From Roseiarcus sp963732155 (GTDB taxonomy: Bacteria; Pseudomonadota; Alphaproteobacteria; Rhizobiales; Beijerinckiaceae): DNA of 64,000 nucleotides. Each line of letters opens with the position of its first letter. The first letter of the stretch is position 1. Location of the stretch: the NCBI GenBank assembly GCA_963732155.1, contig CAVSYB010000003.1, positions 62,001 through 126,000 on the forward strand, given 5' to 3'. The notes under the pieces were generated by a model that worked only from the letters and a program-made list of their open reading frames with translations, was not told where the DNA came from and searched no databases. This document shows positions 53,886 through 62,964 of the stretch, in pieces. The position numbers and the translations under genes are program-made.

Positions 53886-54635
53886 TCACCGCGCACCGGC
53901 GCGCCCCTCGTCCATCGCCATGCGCATTGCGCGCACGCTGGTCGCCAGCCCGACGAAAATCGCCTCGCCGATCAGGAAATGCCCGATGTTCAGTTCGACG
54001 ATCTCATGCAGCGCGGCGATGGCCCGCGCGCTCGCAAAATCGAGGCCGTGGCCGGCGTGGCATTCGAGCCGCAGCGCGGCCGCCTGCGCCGCGGCGGCGC
54101 GCAGCCGCCCGAATTCCCCCTCGGCGCGGTCGGCCTCACGCTGCGCCAGCGCGTCGCACCAGGCGCCGGTGTGCAATTCGACGACCGCCGCGCCCAGCGA
54201 GGCCGCGGCCTCCAGCGCCTCGCGCGACGGCTCGACGAACAGCGAGACGCGCACCCCGGCGCGGCTGAGCTCCGCGACATAGGGTTTGAGATAGTCGTGG
54301 CCGCCGACCACGTCGAGGCCGCCTTCGGTCGTCCGCTCGGTGCGCTTTTCCGGCACCAGGCAGCAGGCGTGCGGTTTCAGGCGCAGCGCGATGTCGAGCA
54401 TCTGGTCGGTCGCCGCCATTTCAAAATTCAACGGCTTGGAAATCTCGCGCTTCAGGCGCGCCATGTCGTCGTCGCGGATATGCCGGCGGTCCTCGCGCAG
54501 ATGCGCGGTGATCCCGTCGGCCCCCGCCTCGATGGCGATCAGCGCGGCGCGCACGGGATCGGGCAGCGCCCCGCCGCGCGCATTGCGCACCGTCGCGACA
54601 TGGTCGACATTGACGCCAAGCCGAAGGGTGGGCAC
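53886..54635 (-). CDS. pdxJ: Pyridoxine 5'-phosphate synthase
   Basis: This 249-residue TIM-barrel enzyme joins 1-deoxyxylulose 5-phosphate and 3-amino-1-hydroxyacetone 3-phosphate in vitamin B6 synthesis. The family start LRLGVNVDHVATVRNARGG, the catalytic HLREDRRHI, and GHGLDF with ELNIGHFLIGEAIF are complete. It follows pyrE after a 46-base gap. Confidence 0.96.
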   Translation of the reverse strand: MPTLRLGVNVDHVATVRNARGGALPDPVRAALIAIEAGADGITAHLREDRRHIRDDDMARLKREISKPLNFEMAATDQMLDIALRLKPHACCLVPEKRTERTTEGGLDVVGGHDYLKPYVAELSRAGVRVSLFVEPSREALEAAASLGAAVVELHTGAWCDALAQREADRAEGEFGRLRAAAAQAAALRLECHAGHGLDFASARAIAALHEIVELNIGHFLIGEAIFVGLATSVRAMRMAMDEGRAGAR

Positions 54636-54681
54636 GCCAAGGCTCCTTTCACTTCATCGGCGCCCGCGCGGCGGCTCCCGA

Positions 54682-55290
54682 TCAGGGCGCCCCGGCGCCG
54701 GCGCGGCTGCCCGGCTTGACCGCCGGCAGCGCCGCGAGATCCGGGGGCAGCGCGTCAGGCGCATAGGCGGGAATATCGAGGGTGGCGAGCGCGACGCGCG
54801 GCACGCCGATCTCGGCCTTGCCGCCCGAGCGGTCGACGAGGCAGGCGGCGCCGACGACGGCGCCGGGATGTTCGCGAATCGCCGCCAGGCACTCGCGCGA
54901 CGAAAGGCCGGTGGTGATGATGTCTTCGACCAGCAGCACGCGCGCGCCCGGCTCGATCGCAAAGCCCCGCCGCAACTTGAAGACGCCCGCCTCGCGCTCG
55001 ACGAAAATCGCCTTGGCGCCGAGCCAGCGCGCCGTTTCATAGCCCGGCACGATGCCGCCGAGCGCCGGCGACACGACCACGTCGATTGCGCCGAACGCCG
55101 CGCGCGCTTTGTTGGCGAGCGCGCGGCAAAGGCGCGCGGTGCGCGCTGGATCCTGAAACACCGCCATTTTTTGCAGGAACACCGGCGAATGCAGCCCGGA
55201 AGACAGGATGAAATGACCCTCGAGCAAGGCGCCCGCGTCGCGGAATTCGTCGAGCGCTTCGGACTCGCTCAGCATTTCGGATTCATCCAT
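54682..55290 (-). CDS. pyrE: Orotate phosphoribosyltransferase
   Basis: This 202-residue enzyme makes OMP from orotate and PRPP. The PRPP-binding motif VLLVEDIITTGLSS and the GHFILSSGLHSPVFLQK start are clear, and SPALGGI follows. The C-terminal Pro/Ala-rich tail is normal for alphaproteobacterial PyrE. It heads the pyrE-pdxJ-acpS run. Confidence 0.96.
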   Translation of the reverse strand: MDESEMLSESEALDEFRDAGALLEGHFILSSGLHSPVFLQKMAVFQDPARTARLCRALANKARAAFGAIDVVVSPALGGIVPGYETARWLGAKAIFVEREAGVFKLRRGFAIEPGARVLLVEDIITTGLSSRECLAAIREHPGAVVGAACLVDRSGGKAEIGVPRVALATLDIPAYAPDALPPDLAALPAVKPGSRAGAGAP

Positions 55291-55391
55291 GCGCCTTCAT
55301 AGCAGGGCGCGGCGCGGCGCCAAAGCGCGGCATTGCGCCTCGGAGCGTCCCGGCGCAGGATTCGGCCCGCTGACAACGCCGGAGCCGCCTG

Positions 55392-55793
55392 ATGCGCGAA
55401 TCGACAACCCTCCGCCTGGGCGCCAGGCCGGACGCGACGGCGCCGGATGGAACGCTGGTGCGCCTGTTGCCCGCGCTGGCGGGCGGCAGCCTGGCGCATT
55501 TCGAATTGCCCGCCGGCGCCGTTTCGCACGCGGTCGCGCACCGGACCGTCGAAGAGATCTGGTATTTTCTGAGCGGCCGCGGCGAGATGTGGCGCCGCTC
55601 GGCGGCGCAAGAGAGCGTCGTGGCGGTCGAAGCGGGCGTCGCGCTGACCATTCCGCTGGGAACCGCCTTTCAGTTCCGGGCGACCGGCGAGGCGCCGCTG
55701 ACCTTCCTCGCCATCACCATGCCGCCGTGGCCGGGCGCCGAGGAGGCGGCGCGCGTCGAGGGCCGCTGGCCGGCGACGGTGGCGACGCCCTGA
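55392..55793 (+). CDS. Cupin-domain protein
   Basis: This 133-residue single-domain cupin has SHAVAHRTVEEIWYFLSGRG (motif 1 with H/E metal-ligand residues) and VALTIPLGTAFQFR (motif 2). The protein may bind a metal and a small ligand, or act as an isomerase; function unknown. It lies 101 bases from divergent pyrE and 133 bases ahead of the ABC importer. Confidence 0.82.
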   Translation: MRESTTLRLGARPDATAPDGTLVRLLPALAGGSLAHFELPAGAVSHAVAHRTVEEIWYFLSGRGEMWRRSAAQESVVAVEAGVALTIPLGTAFQFRATGEAPLTFLAITMPPWPGAEEAARVEGRWPATVATP

Positions 55794-55926
55794 CGATCGC
55801 GCGCCGCGGCGTCGCTCGCGTCGCGCCGAAGACGCAGCTTGGCTTGAATTCCGGCCGCCTTCCGTGCCACTGTGGATTGTCAGACTTATAGACTGGCGAG
55901 AAACGCCATCAGCCCGGGAGGAAGAC

Positions 55927-56964
55927 ATGACGGAAATTTCAAATGTGGAATCGCAGAGCCGGCGCAATCTGATTCGAGCCGCCGCGACCGGCGCCGGGGC
56001 CGCCGCGCTGTTCGGAGGGTTCGGGCTCAATCCGTTGATCGGCGCGGCGATGGCCAAGGAAGCCGGCAAGGCGACGCGGCCGTTGAAGGCGGCCTTCTCG
56101 AACGCCGGCCTGCAGGCGACCTGGTGCGCGCAAGGCAAGCAGGCGGCCGAATACTGGGGCTCGCTGTTCAATGTCGAAGTCACCTGGTTCGACGGCCAGC
56201 TCGACGCCGTCAAGCAGCGCTCGGCGATCGACAACATGGCCTCGCAGAAATGGGACTTCGTCGCGATCCAGGCGTTCGGCATCGGCACCCTGACCGCCCC
56301 GGTCAACAAGATGATCGACGCCGGCATTCCGGTCATCGACATGGACACGCTGATCGCGCCGCTCGACACCATCAACGTGTTGTCGCTGCTCGCTCCCGAC
56401 AACGAATTCATGGGCGCGTCGGTGACGCAGGCGCTGGTCAACGCGATCAACGGCGAAGGCACGATCGTGATGACGCAAGGCGCGCTCGGCCACACCGGCG
56501 CGCAGGGCCGCGCCCGCGGCTTCAAATCGGTCGTCTCGAAATTCCCGAAGATCCAGGTGCTCGACGAGCAGCCGGCCGACTGGGACGTCACCAAGGTGGC
56601 GCGCATCTGGGAGACGCTGCTGACCAAGTATCCGAAGATCGACGCGGCGTTCTTCCACAACGACGACATGGCGTTGGCCGCCTCGAAGGTGATGCAGGCC
56701 AAGGGCCGCACCGAAACCAAGATCGGCGGCGTCGACGCGATGCCGCCGGCGATCACCGCGGTCCAGAAGGGCGACATGTACGCGACGGTGCGCAACCCGT
56801 CCTGCCGCATCCACGGCGGCGCGATCATCGCCGGCGTATCGGCGGTGATCAACGGCGCCAAGACCGGCAAGGACATCCCCAAGAGCATCGTCACCGACGG
56901 TCCTGTCGTCACCAAGGCGAACGCCGACGGCATGTTGTGGATGGAGGATCAGTTCCTCATCTGA
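55927..56964 (+). CDS. Ribose-type sugar ABC transporter, Tat-exported binding protein
   Basis: This 345-residue periplasmic binding protein has an N-terminal twin-arginine signal (SRRNLIRAAATG, then a hydrophobic run to about residue 42), so it should be exported folded by Tat. The mature part is RbsB-like: AFSNAGLQATWCAQGKQAAE, IDMDTLIAPLD and FFHNDDMALAASKV. GGGAGGAAG precedes the ATG at 55927, preferred over the longer ORF to 55864. The downstream ATPase, permease and methylthioribose-kinase-like gene point to methylthioribose or a related pentose as ligand. Confidence 0.92.
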   Translation: MTEISNVESQSRRNLIRAAATGAGAAALFGGFGLNPLIGAAMAKEAGKATRPLKAAFSNAGLQATWCAQGKQAAEYWGSLFNVEVTWFDGQLDAVKQRSAIDNMASQKWDFVAIQAFGIGTLTAPVNKMIDAGIPVIDMDTLIAPLDTINVLSLLAPDNEFMGASVTQALVNAINGEGTIVMTQGALGHTGAQGRARGFKSVVSKFPKIQVLDEQPADWDVTKVARIWETLLTKYPKIDAAFFHNDDMALAASKVMQAKGRTETKIGGVDAMPPAITAVQKGDMYATVRNPSCRIHGGAIIAGVSAVINGAKTGKDIPKSIVTDGPVVTKANADGMLWMEDQFLI

Positions 56965-56982
56965 ACGGCCGAAGACGCCGCG

Positions 56983-58479
56983 ATGGCGCCGGCGCTGCTC
57001 GAACTTAGCGGCATCTCGAAGTCGTTTGGCGGCGTCCAGGCGCTTCGGGATGTCGACTTCGCCCTGTCCGCCGGCCAGATCCACGGTCTGGCCGGCGAAA
57101 ACGGCGCGGGCAAGAGCACGCTGATGAAAATCATCGCCGGCGTTCACGCCAGCGACGAAGGCCAGATGCGGGTGAACGGCAAGCCGGTCCGCTTCCGCTC
57201 GTCGCGCGACGCGCTGGCGGCGGGCATCGGCATGGTGCACCAGGAGCTTTCCGTCGCGCCGGAGCTCAGCGTCGCCGAAAACGTCTTTCTGGGCGCGCAG
57301 CCGGTCAATCGTCTCGGCGTCGTCGCGTGGCGCGAAATGGCGCGCGGCGCGGCGGTGCAACTGGAGAGCCTCGGCCTCGACATCGACCCCCGCGCGCGCC
57401 TCGGCGATTTTCCGATCGGCGTCCAGCAGCTCGTCGAGCTGTCGAGAGTGCTGTTCTCGGGCGCGCGCATCATCATTCTGGACGAACCGACCTCGGCGCT
57501 TTCGCCGCCGGAGATCGAGCGCCTGTTCGGCGTTCTCTCGAAGCTGAAGGCCAGCGGCCGCAGCATCATCTTCATTTCGCATTTTCTCGACGACATTCTG
57601 AAAATCTCCGACGCCGTCACCATCTTCCGCAATGGGCGTCGCGTCGCCACGGCGGAAGCCAGCGCCGCGATCGACAAGAGCTGGATCATCGAGCGCATGA
57701 TCGGCTCCGGCCGCGAGGAGCTCGAGGAGAGCTATCTCGGCGAGATCAAGCTCGAAAGCCGTCCCGATGCGCCGGTGGCGCTGAAGGCCAAAGGCCTGAC
57801 GCTCGCGCCCGCCTACCGCGACGTCACTTTCGAAGCGCGGGCCGGCGAGGTGCTCGGCATTTATGGCTTCATGGGCTGCGGCCAGCTCGAACTGGCGCGC
57901 ACGCTGTTCGGCCGGCTCGCCGCGGATCGCGGCGCGCTGGAGATCGCCGGCCAGCCGTTGCGGCTCGCCAACACCGCCGCCGCCAAGAAGGCCGGCGTCG
58001 CCTATGTCGCCGAGAGCCGGCGTGCGATGCTGTTCGCCGAGGAGCCGGTGTTCAAGAACGTCTCGATCGCGATCCTGGAGCGTCTGTCGCGCTGGCTGCT
58101 CAAACCGGACCGCGAGCGCGAAATCGCCCTCGAACAGGTCAGGAGCCTCGATATCCGCCCGCCCGGCGTCGACTCGCGACTCGGCGGCCTGTCGGGCGGC
58201 AACCAGCAGAAGGTCGCGCTGGCGAAATGGCTGACCCATGCCCCGCGCATCCTGCTGCTCGCCGAGCCGACCCGCGGCATGGACGTCGGCGCCAAGGAGG
58301 ACGTCGTCCAGATCGTTCGCGCCTTGCGCGACAAGGGCATCGCGATCATCGTGTTCTCGACCGAGCCGGAGACGGTCCTCTCGCTCGCCGATCGCGTGCT
58401 GGTGATGCGCAAGGGCGAGATCGCCTGCGAGTTCGCCAGCCAGGCGATCAGCAAGGATCGCCTGCTGGCGGCGGCCTGA
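56983..58479 (+). CDS. Ribose-type sugar ABC transporter ATPase (two domains)
   Basis: This 498-residue RbsA/MglA-type ATPase has two nucleotide-binding domains. The first has GENGAGKST, VVYQD-like VHQELSV and ILDEPTSAL. The second has the normally degenerate Walker A (GFMGCGQLELA), intact signature LSGGNQQKVALAKWL and the AEPTRGMDVG Walker B variant. It follows the binding protein by 18 bases and precedes the permease by 17. Confidence 0.94.
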   Translation: MAPALLELSGISKSFGGVQALRDVDFALSAGQIHGLAGENGAGKSTLMKIIAGVHASDEGQMRVNGKPVRFRSSRDALAAGIGMVHQELSVAPELSVAENVFLGAQPVNRLGVVAWREMARGAAVQLESLGLDIDPRARLGDFPIGVQQLVELSRVLFSGARIIILDEPTSALSPPEIERLFGVLSKLKASGRSIIFISHFLDDILKISDAVTIFRNGRRVATAEASAAIDKSWIIERMIGSGREELEESYLGEIKLESRPDAPVALKAKGLTLAPAYRDVTFEARAGEVLGIYGFMGCGQLELARTLFGRLAADRGALEIAGQPLRLANTAAAKKAGVAYVAESRRAMLFAEEPVFKNVSIAILERLSRWLLKPDREREIALEQVRSLDIRPPGVDSRLGGLSGGNQQKVALAKWLTHAPRILLLAEPTRGMDVGAKEDVVQIVRALRDKGIAIIVFSTEPETVLSLADRVLVMRKGEIACEFASQAISKDRLLAAA

Positions 58480-58496
58480 GATCGAAGCGAGGAGCA

Positions 58497-59537
58497 ATGA
58501 ACGCGCCCAAGGCCAATGTCGCCGTCGCCCAACGCTCGTTCCGATTCGGCGATTTTCTGCGCAACCAGTTGCGCAACATCGCGCCCTTCATCACCCTGCT
58601 GTTTCTCGTCGTCTTTTTCAGCATCGCCAGCCCGTCCTTTGCGACGCTCGACAATCTCGTCAACATTCTTCAGCAGGTCTCCGTCACCGGCATCATCGCC
58701 GTCGGGCTGACCTTCGTCATCCTCACCGCGGAAATCGACCTTTCCGTCGGCGCGATGGCCAACGCCACGGCGATCGTGCTGACGTTCTTCACCCTGCAGC
58801 CCGAGTATGTGAACATCGCCAATATTCCGGTTCCCGGCGGCGTGGCGATCGTCCTGGCCCTGCTCGCCTGTTTCGCGCTCGGCATGGTGACCGCCTTCGG
58901 CGTCACCCGCATCGGCATTCCCTCGTTCATCATGACGCTCGCCATGATGCAGATCGGCGCGGGCGTGTCGGCGGTGCTGGTGCGCGGCCAGATCGCCTAT
59001 TCCGTGCCGAGCCTCATTCTGACGCTCGGCTCGAAATCGATCGCCGGCGTTCCCTGGATCATCATCGTCACGGCGATCCTGCTGCTGGTCGCCCATCTCG
59101 TGCTGACCTACACGCGCTTCGGCCGCTACGTGTACATGGTCGGCGGCAACCGCGAGGCGGCGGAATACTCCGGCGTCAACACCAAATTCGTCGTCGGCGC
59201 GGTGATGGTGATCTCGGCGATGTGCTCGGGCCTGGCGGGCATGATCGGCGTCGCCTATTTCGGCAGCGCGCAGCAGAACGAGTTCGACACGTTTCTGCTC
59301 GACGCGATCGCGGCGGTGGTGGTCGGCGGCACCAGCCTGTTCGGCGGGCGCGGCGGCATCGGCAATACGATCGTCGGCCTGTTCGTGCTCGGCGTGCTGA
59401 ACAACGGGCTCGACTACGTCAAGATCGACAGTTTCCTCAAGATCCTGATCCGCGGCCTGATCTTGCTGATCGCGCTGGTCATCAACATCTACGCCGAGCG
59501 GCTGCGCGGCGCCCGCGCCGCGACCGGCGGCGGTTGA
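58497..59537 (+). CDS. Ribose-type sugar ABC transporter permease
   Basis: This 346-residue RbsC-family permease has about ten hydrophobic segments, with the hallmarks AEIDLSVGAM and VVVGGTSLFGGRGGIGNT. GAGGAG precedes the ATG at 58497. It forms the membrane part of the importer encoded by the preceding two genes, and the kinase gene begins 3 bases after its stop. Confidence 0.93.
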   Translation: MNAPKANVAVAQRSFRFGDFLRNQLRNIAPFITLLFLVVFFSIASPSFATLDNLVNILQQVSVTGIIAVGLTFVILTAEIDLSVGAMANATAIVLTFFTLQPEYVNIANIPVPGGVAIVLALLACFALGMVTAFGVTRIGIPSFIMTLAMMQIGAGVSAVLVRGQIAYSVPSLILTLGSKSIAGVPWIIIVTAILLLVAHLVLTYTRFGRYVYMVGGNREAAEYSGVNTKFVVGAVMVISAMCSGLAGMIGVAYFGSAQQNEFDTFLLDAIAAVVVGGTSLFGGRGGIGNTIVGLFVLGVLNNGLDYVKIDSFLKILIRGLILLIALVINIYAERLRGARAATGGG

Positions 59538-59540
59538 GGG

Positions 59541-60840
59541 ATGACGGCGGGGACCTATGCGGCCGTCGACGCCGCCGGGCTCGCCGCGATTCTGGCCGCG
59601 CTGCCCGCCGTCCGCCAAAGGCTCGGCGGCGAGGCGCCGGCCTGGCGCATCCGCGAGGTCGGCGACGGCAACCTCAACCTCGTCTTCATCGTCGAGGGCG
59701 AGGCGGGCGGGGTGGTCGTCAAGCAGGCCCTGCCCTATGTCCGCATGGTCGGCGATTCCTGGCCCTTGCCGCTGGAGCGCTCGTGGTTCGAATACAGCGC
59801 CCTGATCGAGCAGGCCCGATACGCGCCGCGGCTGACGCCGGAGGTCTTTCACTTCGATCGCGCGCAGGCGATGATCGTCATGGAGTATCTCCATCCGCAC
59901 ATCGTCATGCGCAAAGGCCTGATTCGCGGCGTCCTCTATCCCCAATTTGCCTCCGACATCGCCGAATTCCTCGCCGCGACCCTGTTCAGCACGTCGGTGC
60001 TCGCGGGCTCCGCCGCCGAACACAAGGCGCGGGTCGCGCTGTTCGCGCCGAACACGGCGATGTGCAAGATCACCGAAGACCTCGTCTTCACCGACCCGTA
60101 CCGCCAGGCGCCGCTCAACCGCTGGAACCACCCGCATCTCGACGCGCACAAGCAGGCGTTCGAGAACGACGGCGCGCTCAAGATCGCCGCGCAGGCGCGC
60201 AAATACCAGTTCATGACCAGCGCCCAGGCGCTGATCCACGGCGACCTGCACACCGGCTCGATCATGGTCACGCCGGCCGACACGCGCGTCATCGATGCGG
60301 AGTTCGCCTTCGTCGGCCCGATCGGCTTCGACGTCGGCGCGGTGATCGGCAACCTGCTGATCGCGTATTTTTGCGCAGGACGGCCATGAGAGCCGACCCG
60401 ACGCGCGAGACGGTTACCGCGCGTGGATCCTAGACCAGACGCGGGCGGTGTGGAGCGGATTCTGCCGAGCGTTTTCTCGCGCTGTGGCGCGCCGCGACCG
60501 GCGGCGACGCCTATTCCGCCGGCCTCTTTGCGTCTGAACAGGATCGTTCGGCGATCGAGGCGGAACGGCAACGGTTCATGCGCGTCCTGTTCGAGGATGC
60601 GCTGGCCTTCGCCGGCGCCAAAATGATCCGCCGCATTCTCGGCCTCGCCCATGTCGAGGACCTCGAGAGCATCGCCGATCCCGAGCGCCGCGCAAAATGC
60701 GAGATCAACGCGCTTGCGGCTGGGGCGCGAACTGCTGCTCGGCGGCCGGGGATTTTCCGACATCGGCGATGTGGCGGCGGCGGCGAACGCGATCCGCGGC
60801 GCGCGCGCCGAACGCATGACAGCCCGCGGGGCGCCCAGGC
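59541..60840 (+). CDS. mtnK: 5-methylthioribose kinase-like protein with three frame breaks
   Basis: The open part (59541-60389) matches MtnK, which phosphorylates 5-methylthioribose in methionine salvage: GDGNLNLVF (ATP loop), VMEYL (hinge), the catalytic HGDLHTGSIMV and DAEFAFVGPIGFDVG. The C-terminal third continues in other frames: DGYRAWILDQTRAVWSGF after about 60376, then ALWRAATGGDAY after about 60462, and RLGRELLLGG after about 60705. Three one-base changes in 330 bases suggest poor sequence here or a decaying gene. It is the last gene of the importer run, so uptake and phosphorylation of methylthioribose is the likely pathway. Confidence 0.85.
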
Positions 60841-60849
60841 CGGTCAAGC

Positions 60850-61813
60850 TCAGCGACCACTTTCTCGCCGCGCCCGTAGACCAGCAGCATGGCGATGATC
60901 ACGCCGCCATAGATGATCTGACGGCCGGCTTCCGGCATTTCCATGATCGACAGAACGCTGTTCAGAAGTACGATGAGAATCACGCCGGCGACCAGGGTTC
61001 CGAAGATAGCGGCCGCGGCCGCCGAGAATGTTGGTGCCGCCGATGCACGACTGCGGCGATGGAGGGCAGGAGATAGGGATCGCCCATGCCCTGATAGGCT
61101 TTCTGCGAATAGCCGGCGAGCAGCACGCCGGCGAGGCCCGAGGCGAGGCCGCACAGCGCAAACGAGATCACGATGACCCGCCGTGTGTTGACGCCGGCGA
61201 GATAGGCGGCGGCCTCCTTGTTGCCGATGGCGTAGATATAGCGCCCGAGCGCGGTGCGCTGGAGGATCAGCGCGACGATCGCCGACACGCCAAGCCAGAC
61301 GAACACCGCGTCCGGAATGCCGAACGTGCGCCCGGCCGCAAGCAAGCGCATCAGATCAGTCGCGTGAGTGTCGGGCGCGAATCCGCCGGTATAGGCGACC
61401 ATCAGCCCGCGCATCACGGCATTGACGCCGAGCGTGAAAATCATCGACGGCACGCGAAGATAGGCGATGCCGAGGCCATTGACGATCCCTACCGCGAGGC
61501 CAACGCCCATGCCGACTGGAAGCGCCCACGGGCCGGCGACCGCTGTCGCCATCATCGCCCCTGCGGTGAGCGTCCACGGCACCGACAGGTCGATATGGGA
61601 GATGAGAATGACGATCATCATCCCGGCTGCGACAATGCCGAGGAAGGATCCGATCTGAAGCTGCTGCAACAGATAGTTGGGCGACAGCAGCGGCGCGCTG
61701 CCGAAGCGCTCCAGGGTGTAGGCGGTCCCGGCGACCAGGATCACCACGATGAACAGCGCGGCGATGGCGATCGGCCGGTCGTCGCGCGACAGCGTCAAGC
61801 CCGCCGTCGTCAT
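60850..61813 (-). CDS. Ribose-type sugar ABC transporter permease, frame breaks near its 3' end
   Basis: An RbsC-type permease reads from 61813 with VILISHIDLSVPW and the usual hydrophobic segments. Near 61045-61053 an extra base moves VVIGGTNILGG into another frame, and near 61010-61020 a second change restores LAGVILIVLLNSVLSIMEM in a third. The conserved C-terminus ends around 60850-60870 with LLVYGRGEKVVA. Exact stop uncertain. It overlaps the next permease gene by four bases (ATGA), so the two form a heterodimeric membrane part. Confidence 0.82.
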
Positions 61814-62964
61814 CGAAACAGCTCCAGCGTGTTCTTCACCCGCAGAACGCGCAAGGAGCCGAGGCTCACCGCGACCAGCAGCACGATTCCCTCGAACAGC
61901 GGCTGCAACAGCGGCGGCACGTCGAAAATCCTGAAATAGAATGAAATGACTCTCAGGATGAGGGCGCCCAACAATGAGCCGATGGCGCCGCCGGTGCCGC
62001 CGAGCAGCGAGGTGCCGCCGATCACCACCGCGGCGATCGAGTTCAGGGTATATTCTCCGGCTTGCGGGATGTCGGCGTTGCCGGAAGAGGTCTGGATCGC
62101 CAGGAACAATCCTCCGCAGCCCGCGAAAAAACCGCCGAGCGTGAAAGCGGCGAGCCTGGCGCGCTGGATCGCCAGGCCGGACATGTAGGCGGCGCCTTCG
62201 GCGGAGCCGATCGCGTAGACGGTGCGGCCAGTCACTGTGCGGCGGAAGGGCGTCCAGACCGCGACGGCGATCAGCAGCAGCAAGACGAAGGGAACCGGGA
62301 TCCAGGCTAAGGGGGCGAACCAGGCCGCCGCGCCGTCGTCGAAAATATGCACGGTCGAGGCGAAATCGCCGAGCGTGTTGGTCATCGCCCAGTTCAGGTC
62401 GTCGCTGATCTTGCCGCCCGGCGTCGGCCGCAGAAACAGCGCGAAGCCGATATAGATGGCGCCCGTCGCCAGCGTCGCGATGATCGGCTGGATGCGCCCG
62501 TAGACCACCACGCAGCCATTGACGAATCCGCCAAGCGCCCCGGCCAGCAGACAGATGATCGCGCCGACGAATACGCCGGCGCCGCCCCCCGGCAGCGCCA
62601 TGACCGGGATTTGCAGGGCGCCGATGTTGATGCTGAACACCTGCGCGTGGTCGGAATACGCCAGGAGATAGCTGGCGAGGCAGTCGACGAGCGTCATCAG
62701 CGCGCCGACCGAAAGATCGAGCCCGGCCGCCAGCACCGGCACAGTCTGCGCCATGGCCAGCATGGCGAGCGTGAATACTTCGTCGGCGTTCTGCACCAGC
62801 ACCGCCGAGGAGAACCCCTTGGGGTGAACCAGATGATAGAAGAGATAGATGAGGCAGAACAAAACGAACGCCGTCACGAACCCGGCGTTCTGACGCAGGC
62901 GGATCGCCAAATCCGAGCCGGCCTGCGGGCCTACCCGCGGCGCTGAAGAGGCGGCGTCAGACAT
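61810..62964 (-). CDS. Ribose-type sugar ABC transporter permease
   Basis: This intact 384-residue permease has about ten membrane segments, with the RbsC-like LAAGLDLSVGALM and VVIGGTSLLGGTGGAIGS. Two permease genes in a row are typical of the AI-2/sugar importers that use a heterodimeric pore. Its start overlaps the ATPase gene by eight bases. Confidence 0.92.
   Translation of the reverse strand: MSDAASSAPRVGPQAGSDLAIRLRQNAGFVTAFVLFCLIYLFYHLVHPKGFSSAVLVQNADEVFTLAMLAMAQTVPVLAAGLDLSVGALMTLVDCLASYLLAYSDHAQVFSINIGALQIPVMALPGGGAGVFVGAIICLLAGALGGFVNGCVVVYGRIQPIIATLATGAIYIGFALFLRPTPGGKISDDLNWAMTNTLGDFASTVHIFDDGAAAWFAPLAWIPVPFVLLLLIAVAVWTPFRRTVTGRTVYAIGSAEGAAYMSGLAIQRARLAAFTLGGFFAGCGGLFLAIQTSSGNADIPQAGEYTLNSIAAVVIGGTSLLGGTGGAIGSLLGALILRVISFYFRIFDVPPLLQPLFEGIVLLVAVSLGSLRVLRVKNTLELFR

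Noticed and set aside
55939..60251. Long minus-strand ORFs opposite the importer genes
   Set aside because: Antisense shadows of the binding protein, ATPase, permease and kinase; no domain content.
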